64,000 nt of DNA, taken from positions 274,001-338,000 of the forward strand of contig NC_060236.1 in the NCBI RefSeq assembly GCF_021155775.2. Reading direction: 5' to 3'. The notes beneath the pieces were generated by a model. That model saw only the letters and a program-made list of their open reading frames with translations. It searched no databases and had not been told where the DNA came from. This document shows positions 12,607-24,513 of the stretch, one piece after another (the first letter of the stretch is position 1; each line of letters begins with the position of its first letter). A program made the translations under genes and the position numbers. The DNA is from Neodiprion pinetum. Lineage: Eukaryota > Arthropoda > Insecta > Hymenoptera > Diprionidae.

Positions 12607-12662
12607 GGAAGAAGAAGCAGAAGACGAAGAAAAAGAAGAAGAAGAAGAAGGAAGAGAAGAAG
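12607..12662. repeat. GAA/AAG-rich microsatellite
   Basis: An interrupted run of GAA units on the plus strand, intergenic. Confidence 0.85.
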
Positions 12663-14651
12663 CGAGACCGGGTATCCACCCGGGGCACTTCGATTCCGTC
12701 GGTTATATGGGAGAAAACTATTATTAAATTGAATTCCACCTACGTATTTGCCCGCGTTCTCCTTCCATCTACCCGCAGTTCGCGTCTTCTTCATCCTCGT
12801 CCTCGTTCTCGCGTAGCTAGACGCTAGGGTGCACGGGGATCCTTTTGTGCCGTAGAGTGAAAATATATCCAGTAGGAGAGGAAAATTCACTGTACGTACA
12901 TACCTACACCGAAGCAGCGGCTAAGCCGTATCCATAGTTCTCCGCTTTGTCCAAGTATTCCAACCTCTCGCAGGCTGGCATCCGGGAAAAGACATCCGCC
13001 GCACGCGACGAGGAATATCTCGTTCCGGATAGTCGGAAAGTTTCAAAAACTAAACTCGCGGTTCGCGAATACTTGCCCGCAGCAATGATCCTGCGGTACA
13101 ACCGAGCGTCCTTACCGCTTCCCTACTTCACCGCACGCTCTCGATAAGATCCCGCCGTCGGGGCTGTAGCTGGGAATGGATCGTGTTAACGTTACGGAAA
13201 TTATATGTAAATTAAAACGCGGAAATTTCCGTAGGGGATTCCCGGACCCTTGAACACATTCGAGACGATCATTCAGTCCGGCAGACGTACTGCGCTGAGG
13301 GGATGAAAGTGAGAATTTACGAAGCTGCGGCGGAAGGGAAGGTGGGGCGACGCAGCCACGCGTACCCGCGGATTATACGACTTGAACTTTCTCACGGCAT
13401 GCTTCTAATTTCCCGGAGCTGTCTCGAGGGTCCCGATCGAGCGACATTTAATGGAAGCCGGCGGCAGGTGCTAATTTAAATCGCATCGGAACAGCGAACG
13501 GCGAGATTTTCTTCTATCCGCGCTTTGGTTGTTCAATTGGGAACTAATTCCGCAATCCCTTGATTTCCTCGCGCTAAATCTTCGTCGCCATTCATTTCTT
13601 CACTCTCGTTCAAAATTGAACGCGGGATATATTCCGATCGCGAGAAAATCTCGGAGGAAACACACTTTCGCGCAGTGAAATCCCTGTTTCGTCGACTCGG
13701 CGCGTCCTCTGTGCCCCGAATCCAACGAGCCTTGGCCCGCGAATGTGCAAAGTACGCGAAGCTCTGGTTGATGCGGCCGTTCCGCCTGAGCTATCGTTTG
13801 GTACCAGACGGCAGCGCCACACCGCAACATATTTCGAATTTTTGTACAATCAAATTGGCGATTACTTCAAATCAAATAGAGTACGTAATAAATACGTAGA
13901 AACGTTACCGTTTCCTTTTTCTTTTTTTTTTTTTTGCCTACTCTTTAAATCTCATACGAAGATCTCAGTTTTTATTTACAACGTGCCGTATGAGTCGCAG
14001 ATTTGACTTACAAAACTATACGGTGAAGCAATAGTTTTTTTACATTCTCTCATATATTTTGACAAAAGATTTGCGGGAAATCTGACGAATAACAGTTCGT
14101 CCAGCCCAACACAACCCAAACAAACACGAATCCAGAACAACCCAACGCAACTCAACCCTCTAAATCTTCATTCGATAAATTGGTTTCACGGCTTTGCTAT
14201 TCGAGGCATTATTTTTTCAACCAATTGTTTTTCCAAGCCTTTATTTTTCCGATTGAGGATGAACTAGGGGTTTCATGCGTTTTGAGTCTTTTTCATATCC
14301 GGATACCGAATGTGAAAAACTTACTAGATCGACGAGGGGCGTGTTGACGTACTAAATAGTTTAAAAATGTACTAGATTTAGTACAATTGTACCAAACTGG
14401 CAACGGTGGGTCCTGGCAATATCTGGAAAACCAATTCCCCGTGAAATGCATTAGGGGCTTATAGCTGCCGCCAAGGTCTACGGCTACGCGCCGGATTCAT
14501 CCGGAACCCTCGAGAAAATACCAACCCGGATTCCCTGCTGCTTTCTTTTACTCCGCGAACAATTACTCACATCTCCATTACATACATTGTCGATGTTTCG
14601 GTAGAATCCCTCCGATATTCTCCACTGTTTCCGTTTTGCGCTAATAAAAGA

Positions 14652-14674
14652 GCCGCCGCTGCTGCTGCTGCTGC
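14652..14674. repeat. (CTG)n microsatellite
   Basis: Two CCG units followed by about six CTG units. Confidence 0.8.
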
Positions 14675-15589
14675 TTCTTTCGATACTGAAACTATACCTG
14701 TTTCCTTCTTCTGCATTATACGGCTGTCAATTTTTCATCCTTTCTATTGCCGAAGAAAATTCTACGTCTTATAAGGTCGCGATTTATTAAAACTCAGTAG
14801 GTATGCTGGAAATGGAAAGTTAAATAAGATACGCGAAAATCAGTTGTTCAATCAGATGTGATTCAAGACTTATACGTCTTCGATGAAAAATAATATTAAC
14901 GTCAATTATTTAATATACGCTGACTGGCAAATAATTGCAACCGAGTTCCGCAATGAGCAATAACTTCCAAGTTACAATATTTATCTTAGATTTCGACATT
15001 GGCAAACCCGGATTCGGACAGATGGAGTTTTGTTTTCTTCTCCAATCGATTTCTCGCAGCTTTTTATCATCCGATCAATGCACCACCAGTCGGGTTAAGA
15101 GGATTCGAAAAACTTTAATGCCATTTTTATTTGGGCGTGGTACAGCTGTCTCCGGAATGGAACTCTGATACGGCAAAGCCCATCGAAGTTGTTCGCCTTG
15201 CGTAAGCCGATTTAAAAGTCCCCCGCGGGTATATCCGCCCGTACTCTCAGAATCCGTCATGCGGCCTGAGTAATGCATGGATATTACACATACGTAACAG
15301 GGTGTGACGCTAATGAGGAGAATTGGTAAATCCTGTAGGATATGCGACCGAGTATCGCGAGACTTCCCGTTCTCTCTTTGGCCTCGGCAGAAATCGACCA
15401 GGAACCGTGTTGATTCCTCCTGATTCTACCCATTATTTTGCTTCGTTTGAATAACTTTCACAGTCCCATCTCATTTTTTCACGGCCATTAGACGCTGTTG
15501 AATTATTTCGAGAATCGCCGTTTATTAACAAGTCATTTATCTACACATAGTTTTGCAAAACGCTTGACAGTCGCTGTTATTATACCTAC

Positions 15590-16034
15590 TAGTGATGCAA
15601 CGAATATTCGCATCCGCATTCGCAAAAATCGCGTGAATATTTTACGAACGTGACTGTCGCAAATACTTCATATTTTGCTTATAAAAATGGTGAGAATAAC
15701 ATTAAATAAGACAAAAAACATCAGTTTGATAATGACCTTCTATTATAAAAGTTTGCCTTCGCGTTTGAATAACGCTCTGGCTATAAAATTATACTGTTTC
15801 TGTTATCAATTTGTCGTTGAATAATCAAACAAACAATCGGCTTGGTTCGGATCAGCTCGGGAATTTTCGTAATAAGATGCAAACGGCGCTAATGTGCGCG
15901 TGTGATTTGCATGGTGTACCTGTCGCTGTCGGTCAACCAATTGTCAACTTTTAGCCATAGAGGAACGGCGCCAGATTTAAAATGTATATTCGCATTCGCG
16001 ATCAGTTAAAGCATTTACATTCGATACATCACTA
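15590..16034. mobile_element. hAT-type non-autonomous DNA transposon (MITE), 445 bp
   Basis: Both ends are TAGTGATG in inverted orientation. The terminal repeats extend imperfectly for about 24 bp, with a shared CGAAT block. The element is flanked by a perfect 8-bp duplication, ATACCTAC, at 15582-15589 and 16035-16042. An 8-bp target duplication plus a TAGTGATG-type terminus is characteristic of the hAT superfamily. Sub-terminal ATTCGC motifs repeat inside both ends. The element is far too short for a transposase (about 600 aa), and no hAT catalytic motif is visible, so it would need an enzyme supplied in trans. Confidence 0.85.
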
Positions 16035-18212
16035 ATACCTACATCGGCACGCGCAAACGGGCGTGTATTTTGAGTACTACGCGAGAATCGGGACCGGTCG
16101 GTTCGTTTTAATTGGGTCACCCGATACAATGATACGTCACTCGGACAGACAGCGGTGCGACAGCGGGATTTCGGGCCCCGCAACTCCCGTTTCCGCAAAA
16201 TCACCCCGCTCGTATCGCCAACCCTTTGCTAAATTACGTCACTTCGCTCGGTTCGCCGCGTCGCCAATCACTGCGGCTGGCAGTAATCGAGATTTGAATC
16301 GCAACAAGCTACGCCGGATGGTTACAGGTATACGTTTATTATAATACCCACCCTTGGCTTCGGAGAGGCGAGAATTTGGATCCAACACCCAGTAGCTCTG
16401 CGGTATGATTCGCGTGGAAGAAACGCAGCACGGGTAAAATTTTTTATTTCTTTCTTCTTTTCTATTCTTTTTTTCCATTATTTTAACAACAATGCGCAAA
16501 AGTTGCGGAGGTGCGAGTAGTTTTTCTTTCTTTTTTCTTTTCTTTTTTATTCTCGAAGTCTGCAGGAATTTCGGATTCGTAAAAAAGCATATATACATGT
16601 ATTATATGTATGTATACTACTGATGTAATATATAATAGGCACAGTACCGTACGTACATACGGTGTCCAAGCGCTTCGTAAAGTTTTATCAATAAATTGCT
16701 GCACTCTGGCACGACGGTGTTTTCGCTCTGAGGCATGCGACGCGTATGTATTATAGGCACGTATACGTACAAAACATACCTATGCAACGTTGCAAAAAAT
16801 GGAGTGACTGCAATTCCGTGGGGAATTTTTTGGGAAACGTATCGAAAAAACTTTGGTTTTTATTTCACCGGCGTGTTTTTTTTTTTTTTGTATTCGATGA
16901 AATAATATATTTTTTCCTATCAACTTACCCGCACATCTGTGATTACGATACGCTAATGCTTGTTTCCGAACCGAATAGAATCAAGTTTTCGAAACATTGT
17001 AAAAAGGTATTCAATTCGTTCTTGAAAAAGAAATTCAGGACCGTCGTGGTCTTCAGAAATTAATATTATATAAATCGCGGATTGTTTGCATAAGTTATAT
17101 TACCGATGCAAAGAGTTAGATAAAAAATACGTAAATAAGTAAAAGTGACCAGCGACGATTGGTAGAGAAATTTTTGCAATTCTTGTCCTTAACCAGAGCG
17201 ACGTGACCAATAATTTTCACACCGTTCTCCAGCCCCGCACGTCTTACTCTGCAGTAAATCTTGGCACCGAGATCGTTTGGTGATCGGATTTCATTAGTCT
17301 CGTTTCAGGATGATCGGAGTGTCTCAGGAGCTTAAGACTTGAAGGGGTCTGGAGTGTAGGAGGGTGAAAGGTGTTGGCAGTCGCAGACGTAACGGCGCAC
17401 CGTCAGCGGGCCAACCGCGGCTTGTCTCGGCGTCGCGTACCTAACTCGATTTTGACATTGTTTTCCTCCTCAGCACTCATTCGTCTCCTGTTCGTATTCA
17501 AAGTCTCGATCTTTTGACTGTGTAAATAATTTTCATACCGTATAAACTTTTAGCTTCCTCCATTCGTTCGTCCGATCGTGGATAAAAGGTTGAAAATTGC
17601 GGAGACACGAGGACGGAGATGAGGAACGACCGGTGAGTAAAAAAGAAGTCGGAATAAAAAAAGAAAAAAAAGAAGAGGATAAGAAAATGCTCGGAACACT
17701 GCGAGAGTGAGGAGGGGTGGCGTAATTCTATCGTGTGAAGAGTGTCGGCCCCTCTCCTCCCCCTCCTCCACCTTCTCATCCTCCTCGTCCTCCGTCGCGA
17801 CTCGGCTCGGGTGCAGGATTTTCGCTGCAATGCAGCGAGGCGGAGTGGTGATTAGAATTTAATTATTCGCAAGACAAACGACTTTAGAAAGCCCTCCCTG
17901 CAGTTGCGGGCCCTCGAGGTCGGGCCTCTCGCGTTCTTCCGCGTTAAGAAGGCTCGTTCCTCAAACCCTCCCCCCTCCGCCACCCCCGCCCCCACACCTC
18001 CGACCGAACTCCGGCTCGGGGCTGCGGAGCTTCAATGTTTCCTGATTCCGTTTCTCCTTTCTCATCTCTCGTATAGGTGGACGCGAACCTCCTTTCAAAA
18101 GGGGAGCTGCAGGGTGGTTTCTTCAATATTTCAAACCTCGTTTCAGGTTATGCAGACTCAATTTCCCGCGGATCCTGGAGTTTTATTTTTCAATAAAAAC
18201 GTTGCGAACGGC

Positions 18213-18242
18213 GGGGCGGGGGGAGGGGGGGGGAGGAAGGGG
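18213..18242 (+). other. G-quadruplex-prone G tract
   Basis: A nearly unbroken G run on the plus strand with at least four G-tracts of three or more, separated by single C or A bases or short gaps. This meets the usual quadruplex pattern. No gene is assigned nearby. Confidence 0.6.
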
Positions 18243-18802
18243 TCGGCAAAACCGAGCACGCTCGATTCCGTCCGGCGAGGGCGCCGCGGCGATAACCTAA
18301 TCCGTTGAATGATTGGGCCAAAGCTTCGGTAATCCACTATCAAGAGCATTCGGATTTACCTACTATACACCGTCGTATAAGCTCTTATGTTTTATTACAC
18401 GTATGTACCTACGTACCTACCCGCCTACCTATGTAGGTACCTAACTAGATCTATCCTCGGCCTCCTGCACCTACATCGAGGATTTCGTTTTAATCGGCGC
18501 TCCCGATACCTCGGCGATGAATGCGAAGTCATAAAATGCAGCTTATCGAGGGATCGCGATAAGAGCCTGCGCCCGATAGAATTTGGACTTCGGGTGGACG
18601 AACGAAAACTATCCGCACGCATTTTTCGTCGCTGAAAATTTCATTTCCCGCAGGTACCTCTTCTCGGCTCGTTGGCTACTTTTTCGCGTTCCTCTTCCGC
18701 ACCCCCGGCATCCGGGGAATTCCTTCTTCCCTGTGAACATGATAAGTGCAATCTCTGCACCAGCCATAACGCGCGCCTGTGGCTGACGGGCTTTATGGGC
18801 TT

Positions 18803-18870
18803 TATATTGTATAACATATATGTATATATACATATATATATTATATATGTATAGTATATGTATTATATAT
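18803..18870. repeat. TA-rich low-complexity tract
   Basis: Interrupted ATATAT/TATGTA repeats over about 70 bp. Confidence 0.75.
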
Positions 18871-19105
18871 CCGGTTGTTCACTTGCTGTGGCAACAGTTT
18901 GCCGGCTTCAGTTTCTACACGCGTATATTCAGCCCCGAGGGTTTACTTTTGGCGTTACTGTAGGCATATATACGTACAGCTCTATTCCATCGCGTTCGTA
19001 TTTCTTCCTGTATACATCCGCACGCCGCATGTTGTGTGTAATGTATTGGCGAGGAGAGTTCCGGTGCAGATTCAAAAAACAACTCTACCCGTGTATCCTC
19101 GGACC

Positions 19106-19128
19106 GTTGCTGCTGCTGCTGCTGCTGC
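19106..19128. repeat. (CTG)n microsatellite
   Basis: About seven consecutive TGC/CTG units. Confidence 0.85.
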
Positions 19129-20085
19129 ACGAGTGAAATAACCATGCGTGTTCAACTCGGCCCCTCACAAAAATTCTTTGCAAAAACAGACCGCCGCTCC
19201 GTTTCGGCATCGTAAAACCGACGGAACCAACCCCGCGCCTTGGTAAAGAAGTTTCATTGTACGCGGAGAGAAGTGAAGAGATATATATAGCAGAAAAACA
19301 TTTTTCCCGCACGTGCGGTGCGTAGGTACTAGAAACCTAGCCGCAAGAGATTTTTGAATATTTTAACAAAGCTTCGAATTCAATTTGCATTCGGCAGCTG
19401 AAGTTATTGCAGTTGCTGCATGGAAAAAGGAAATTAAAAATTTCGCGATGACACAAAAAATCATCCTTGAACGTATATGCATGCATCGACTATTCCACGC
19501 TCTCTTATTTTCCGTGAAGATTCTCGATGCGAAATCGATGAAAATGTCGGAAATAATTGCTTCTTCCGGGGAAATAATTAATATCACCGGTGTGTCGCTT
19601 CAGCCGAATAATTCGCGAGTAGGATGTAAGTTTATAGGGTACCGCGTATTGTAACGTGTAAGAATTTGTCTACTTTAACTTACTCTAAACGTTGCAAAAT
19701 TACTGTAGGCAACGAGCACTACTACATGTAAACACAAAGGACATGATTCGAAATATAATTGATTATCTTTGTGTATAACCGTCCGATAGCGCAAGTGGCC
19801 TTATTTTACACACTCTCCTTTCCCAGATGGACTTAAAATTGTGTATTTTATTTTCGCGTGTTTGAAATTTCGATATATCGGCCATTCGCAACATCGACGC
19901 TTCCAAGCTTTGACCCCCACCTACTGGTAGATAGGTACGTATGCACTTAAGTATGTATGTACCAACCTAGGTACGTGGGTGCAGCTGAAAAATGAATGGC
20001 GAAAAGATCTGCAGCGCGCGGAAAGAAACAAGGCTAGGCTTTACTTGGCTCGTTCCCGATCCGGTTTCGTTGCGCAAACAACAAG

Positions 20086-20262
20086 ATGGCGGCCCTTGTT
20101 GAGTTGGGCGGAAGCGTTGTTTTGCACCGCGGAATATCCGCGCCGAACAGGAGAGGACGGAACAGGTCAGCAAAGATCGGGAAAAGGAAAGATTCGCCGG
20201 TCGACGACCGAAGAGCGAACTGGAAGAAAGGACCACGGATACCGAATCCCGGGGGTCGATGA
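20086..20262 (+). CDS. Candidate small ORF, 58 aa, unknown
   Basis: An ATG-started 58-codon frame. The start lies in CAAGATGGCGGC, which is both a strong start context and a good match to the YY1/Pleiohomeotic core (AAGATGGCGGC) that often straddles starts of transcription and translation. The product starts with a short hydrophobic stretch and becomes very basic (many Arg/Lys). A CAG/GTCAGC splice-donor-like site within the frame at about 20165 means the true exon could be shorter. No family recognised; a chance frame remains likely. Confidence 0.2.
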   Translation: MAALVELGGSVVLHRGISAPNRRGRNRSAKIGKRKDSPVDDRRANWKKGPRIPNPGGR

Positions 20263-23200
20263 AACTCTGCAGAGGTATTGAAAAAGGGAAATGAAAATGG
20301 CAGAGTTTACTCATCTGTGGTCACTTTATTCCGATTGCCGCGTAGAAGCGTGTGCAGTGTCGGTGATGCAGATGGCATAACGATTCTGGGACGGTTGTTA
20401 CAGGACTGATGGAGTCTCACCGCAATTGGAATTGATATATTTTTCACTGATCACCGACCGGACGAGGGTCGGTCTCCGCTCTTCGTCTCGTCTATCCGTA
20501 ACCTCGGACGGGACGAAAATTACTCCGACTGCAGTCGCCGAGTGCAAAAACCGTAGAGGATGGACAGTTGCCGGTTGGCGTTTTTGACAGTTGTCCGATA
20601 TCGCGTGGGTACCGTAATACCGTATACGTGTCATGCCAGCGAGAATATGGCGCGAGAGGCACGCCAGTCACGGGGCCGAGAAGATAGGATCATAATCCTG
20701 TTCTCTCGGATCGTGCCCCGTGTTGTACGGTAACGAGAAAAAACCGACGTGAAAGATATTCGCGTGAAATGCCACGCTTTGTTTAGACAAAGACTTTGGT
20801 AAAACCTGTGTAAGAAATCTAAAGCAAAGTTGTCGATGCCAATATGCGATACAGTGCATGGGAATTAAACAAGATCCCTTCTTAGATGTGACAGGGATGT
20901 ATATCCGACCAAATTCGAACGATGCCAAGCTTTACGGTAGCAACCAATTTGAGAAAAGGTTTTACGTGTAATTAAGTAAAACCTAATTCAAAATGATTAG
21001 GACCTAGTGTTTTTTGTTTTTTTCTCGTGTTTTGTTTAAACCGATTCCAGTGTTTTTCGGCTCAATTGGACATTGGATTTTCTGCGTGCGCGACGAGAAG
21101 GGTTCCTTCGGTATTGACGGCCGCGGTACGCATCCGTTATTTTGCGATAGTATCGCCAGGGTGTGTCTTATCTTTATCCGAGGTCGAGCCAACGCGCAGA
21201 GCCGGTACTCTTCGCTAATTGGAAGAATCTTTTCCATTGTGGCAGGGAAACGGGCGCCGGGATTATAAATTTCCAATTACACACCCGCCCAACTCCGAGG
21301 ACTCGATCCTGTAGGATCCAGATTCCATAATCCGACATGTTCCAGTCTCGTCTTCATCGTCGGGTCGACAATCGGATTGCCGTGAAATTTCGCGAAGAAA
21401 ATGAAACCCCGGTTTCGCATTACAGATGAAGGAGGAATCGCCTGGCAATACAATTGCAGGTAGGTACAGAAAATTGTTGTGTCATTAATTCACGTTCAGC
21501 CAGAATATGACTGGAAGCGTCTGCGGGGCGAAACGCGGAGTAGGTGTGATATTGGCGTGACGCGCGAATTTAACTTTGGATGAGCGGCGCGAGTCTCCTG
21601 AAATTGTCGAGGTTTCAATTAGCCAGACGTTTGTTCGAAGTCATATTTAGTTCCGGGGTTAGATTGTCCGTAAGAGAAGCGGCGGGAGCGGCGGGCGTTT
21701 CCCCCCTCGTCGCGTGAGTCGAGAAGGAAAGCTGCGGAGGACAACTCCCGGAGGACTACTTTGATTTACCGCCGCACAAACCCCGCATCGCGATGATAGG
21801 ACAACTGTTTTCAGAACTCGTCTACTACCCTGTCCATTATGCCTGTATATAGGTATATGTGTAATTCCACCGCCCACTCCATATTATACATATTATACAA
21901 ACTTAAACGCCTTAACCACACGTTCGGTTTCAATGTGTGTAAGTCTTGAGAAATTCGTGGAAACATCTATGAAGCCATACTGTAAATCCGTCCGATCAAT
22001 TTTCCTAATGTGTTGACTTTAACAATGGAATATTCGCGTCGTCGAGAACGAATTACTCTCAAGCAACGTGTGTAAGGGGAGGCAGAAAAAAGAAACGGAG
22101 TAACGACACAACGAGAGGGATGTTTTACCTCAGTTCGGGATCTGCGGCGGCAGAACTTTACTCCAACGAGCAACGTGTGTACTGTACCCGTACCAACGGC
22201 CAGGGATCTATAGATACTCAGAGGTATAGGTATAGTAGATGCGGTGCAAATTCAAAGCTTGCAAGCTTGACTCGGCTGCGGGGCTCGGGTGGAATAAGTT
22301 GGACAGTCGTTTGTTCTGGATCGAGTGTTTTATGGCACGTGACGTCTTCCTGGGTCTCGAGCTCGCGTCTCCTCCGCGCACACATCGCGTAACGATGAGA
22401 ATGCGCGTGTGTACGTATATGACACACGTACGTGCGACGCACGCGAAGAGTACCTGCGGCAACGTGGAGAGGTTTGGTATACGACGCAGACGGAAGCAAG
22501 CGAGTGTTTCTTGTCGAGTTGACGGTAAACTTTCGAAATAAGTTAAACACGGACGGAATGAAGATACATTAGTCACTGCCTCAAGCCTCTCGGCTCCCGG
22601 AGTCTCTCCGCCGCTCTCCGCCGCTCTCCGTCGGTTGGCTGGTTGGTAGATACACCTAGACTTTGGTCAAAGAATAACTAGCTAGCTAGCTTGTTAGCCA
22701 GCCAGCTAAAAGAGACGAACTAGAGGAAATAGAAGTAGAAGTAGAGAAAAAATGGATGAAAAATAGAGCGGCACGAGGGTAGCCTGAGAAAAGGAAGAAT
22801 ACATCGGCATGGCAGAGCGGAAAATGGGAGTAAGGAGAGAAAGGAAAGAAGGGAAAAAAATTCTGTGTGTATATATGTACGTATATCATGCGAAACCAAA
22901 TGAAATTCTCAACTAGAAGTGGCGGAAACCGAAACTTCGCTTTCTTACGGCTTGGCTCTCTGCTCTTGGGTTCGGTATAAAGCATCCACCTTATACACCC
23001 TATTCTCCGGCCCTTCAAGGAGCGACGCCAGCGAGTTTAAAGTTTAAACTTTGCCGCTTCCCTCTCTGCTAAAGTGTGCGGAAAACCCTTTCTTTTTTTT
23101 AATTCCTCTCCCGCCCGAGACCTGGCACGACTACTATGTAGGTACATATATCTCTTTTAAGACGGAGCCTAGGCTCAAAGTCGCCTCGCGTCAGTTGAGG

Positions 23201-23544
23201 CAGTGCTGCTTTTCACGGCTGGGATATAACTGAACCTCATACCGTGCGCTGGATTCCCTCCCTCTATTTCCGGGTTGCTGACGGCCGATAAAAACGTGGT
23301 TTAACAAGCAGAGAAAGTAGGCCGGTCCGAAAGTACCGGTTCTAGAACTTGCTCCTAATCCCGTTATCAGCAAAAATAAGAATTTCGGTGGAAAAAACGT
23401 GATCGCTTGTCCGATTCCCCTGAAAATGTACCTAACGAGTCGTAGGTCGACCGAAGCCGGAGACCAATCGGTCGTGGTTCATCGAAATCGGTCGAGTGTG
23501 GTGGTGTCGGCTTGTGGCGAAAAAAGTTTGGCGTTAATATAACA
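20263..23544. other. Intergenic, no confirmed gene
   Basis: No gene recognised. Around 22590-22700 there are short repeated CCGCCGCTCTC units, and GGTTGGCTGG-like and CCAGCCAGC-like segments that are inversely related. Many overlapping short frames occur on both strands, none with family features. Confidence 0.45.
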
Positions 23545-23694
23545 ATGTCTGATGACAATCCAACACTACCTATTGTTCAGTTACCGAACTGGCTACAACA
23601 CCAGCCAATATTGGATAATTTTAACGACACCATTTTTTACACCATACAAAAGTCGTTGATCCGTTCTGGAGATATCGTGGTACGAAAAAATTGA
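23545..23694 (+). CDS. Candidate small ORF or first exon, 49 aa
   Basis: ATG in good context (AACAATG). The product is Asn/Gln/Pro/Leu-rich and looks protein-like. A donor-like GTACGA occurs near residue 46, so this could be a first coding exon. No domain recognised, and no partner exon could be joined with confidence. Confidence 0.15.
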   Translation: MSDDNPTLPIVQLPNWLQHQPILDNFNDTIFYTIQKSLIRSGDIVVRKN

Positions 23695-23840
23695 GATTAC
23701 GGTAATGTAAAGTCGTTGAAAATGATTCTCCGTAACTTTGAATGTGAACGGTCAGAGACCTAGCGAAATGTGAACGTTTCACTTTCGGGACGATCGCTGC
23801 ACCGACCTCCGCTCTTCATTGAACAGAAAATCCGACGAGG

Positions 23841-23954
23841 ATGGACTCGAAACTGGCGAAAACCAATGACGAGCGGTTAACGAGTCGTGAACCCATGATC
23901 GCGGAGAAACGGAAAACGGTGATACCTGGGGCGCACTATATCACGACGGCTTAG
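23841..23954 (+). CDS. Candidate small ORF, 37 aa
   Basis: ATG to TAG with charged, protein-like composition (Lys/Arg/Glu-rich N-terminal half). An in-frame TGA lies shortly upstream. It is followed by an exon-like segment ending at a GTAAGG donor-like site near 24019. It could be an upstream ORF in a 5' exon of an unidentified transcript. No family recognised. Confidence 0.12.
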   Translation: MDSKLAKTNDERLTSREPMIAEKRKTVIPGAHYITTA

Positions 23955-24201
23955 CTGTCGGAGTGCATAGGAGAGTGCTGCATAAGCTTATTAAGGCTGG
24001 CTGGCCGCAGTTCACGGGTAAGGTAGGTGGGTACCTACATCGTGTAACCAGGCACCGCCGCCTCGGTCTTTGGCGCACACGCGCTGTCGCGGTTCCGCAG
24101 CACGAGTGGGACGGCTACGGGGGGTCGGGGTACCGGGGGGCGGGAAGAGCCCACCTCGGAAAGAAGAGCCGGTGGTACGGGGGGAACGCTCTCGAGAGAC
24201 A

Positions 24202-24513
24202 ATGAGGCCGCTCGCGAGTGTCACCCGAAGTGGTGCTAGACTATTGCTAACTCAGGCCCTTCACCGGGACGTAGCGCCTACCACGACCGGGTTCGCGCGA
24301 GGGTCGGCAACGCTCTCAACTCGAAGCAAGGCTCGGCCTCGACACGCCTCGAGTAAGGAACCAACTTTTAATTTGGTGCCAAGCGGCCCCGGTGCTCTTC
24401 CTCTTCCTCGTCCTCTTCATCCTCACCTCCCCTTAGCCACCTTCTTCCCCGTGCCCCGTGCCAAACGGATTTCTCCGTGTCAGGATTCCCCAACTTCCGG
24501 GATACCCGGGTGA
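24202..24513 (+). CDS. Candidate ORF with mitochondrial-presequence-like N terminus
   Basis: A 103-codon ATG frame. The first 50 residues are rich in Arg, Ala, Ser, Thr and Leu and almost lack acidic residues, as mitochondrial targeting peptides do. A strong donor-like GTAAGG follows 24352, so only 24202-24352 might be coding, as a first exon. I found no downstream exon to join. The GC-rich context makes long chance frames common. Confidence 0.2.
   Translation: MRPLASVTRSGARLLLTQALHRDVAPTTTGFARGSATLSTRSKARPRHASSKEPTFNLVPSGPGALPLPRPLHPHLPLATFFPVPRAKRISPCQDSPTSGIPG

Larger units (their letters stand above)
9205..15581. other. Intergenic, no confirmed gene
   Basis: No recognisable protein or RNA gene. 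It contains a 15-bp tandem repeat (10018-10101), a perfect CRE-type TGACGTCA at 10268-10275, a stop-free coding-like stretch at 10899-11156, a GAA-rich microsatellite (12607-12662) and a (CTG)n run (14652-14674). The first few hundred bases are probably the ZAD-gene 3'UTR. Confidence 0.5.
16043..20085. other. Intergenic, no confirmed gene
   Basis: No recognisable gene. The interval includes a G-rich quadruplex-prone stretch (18213-18242), an alternating TA-rich tract (18803-18870) and a second (CTG)n run (19106-19128). The 17.3-18.3 kb part is GC-richer than its surroundings, without a coherent coding frame. Confidence 0.5.
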
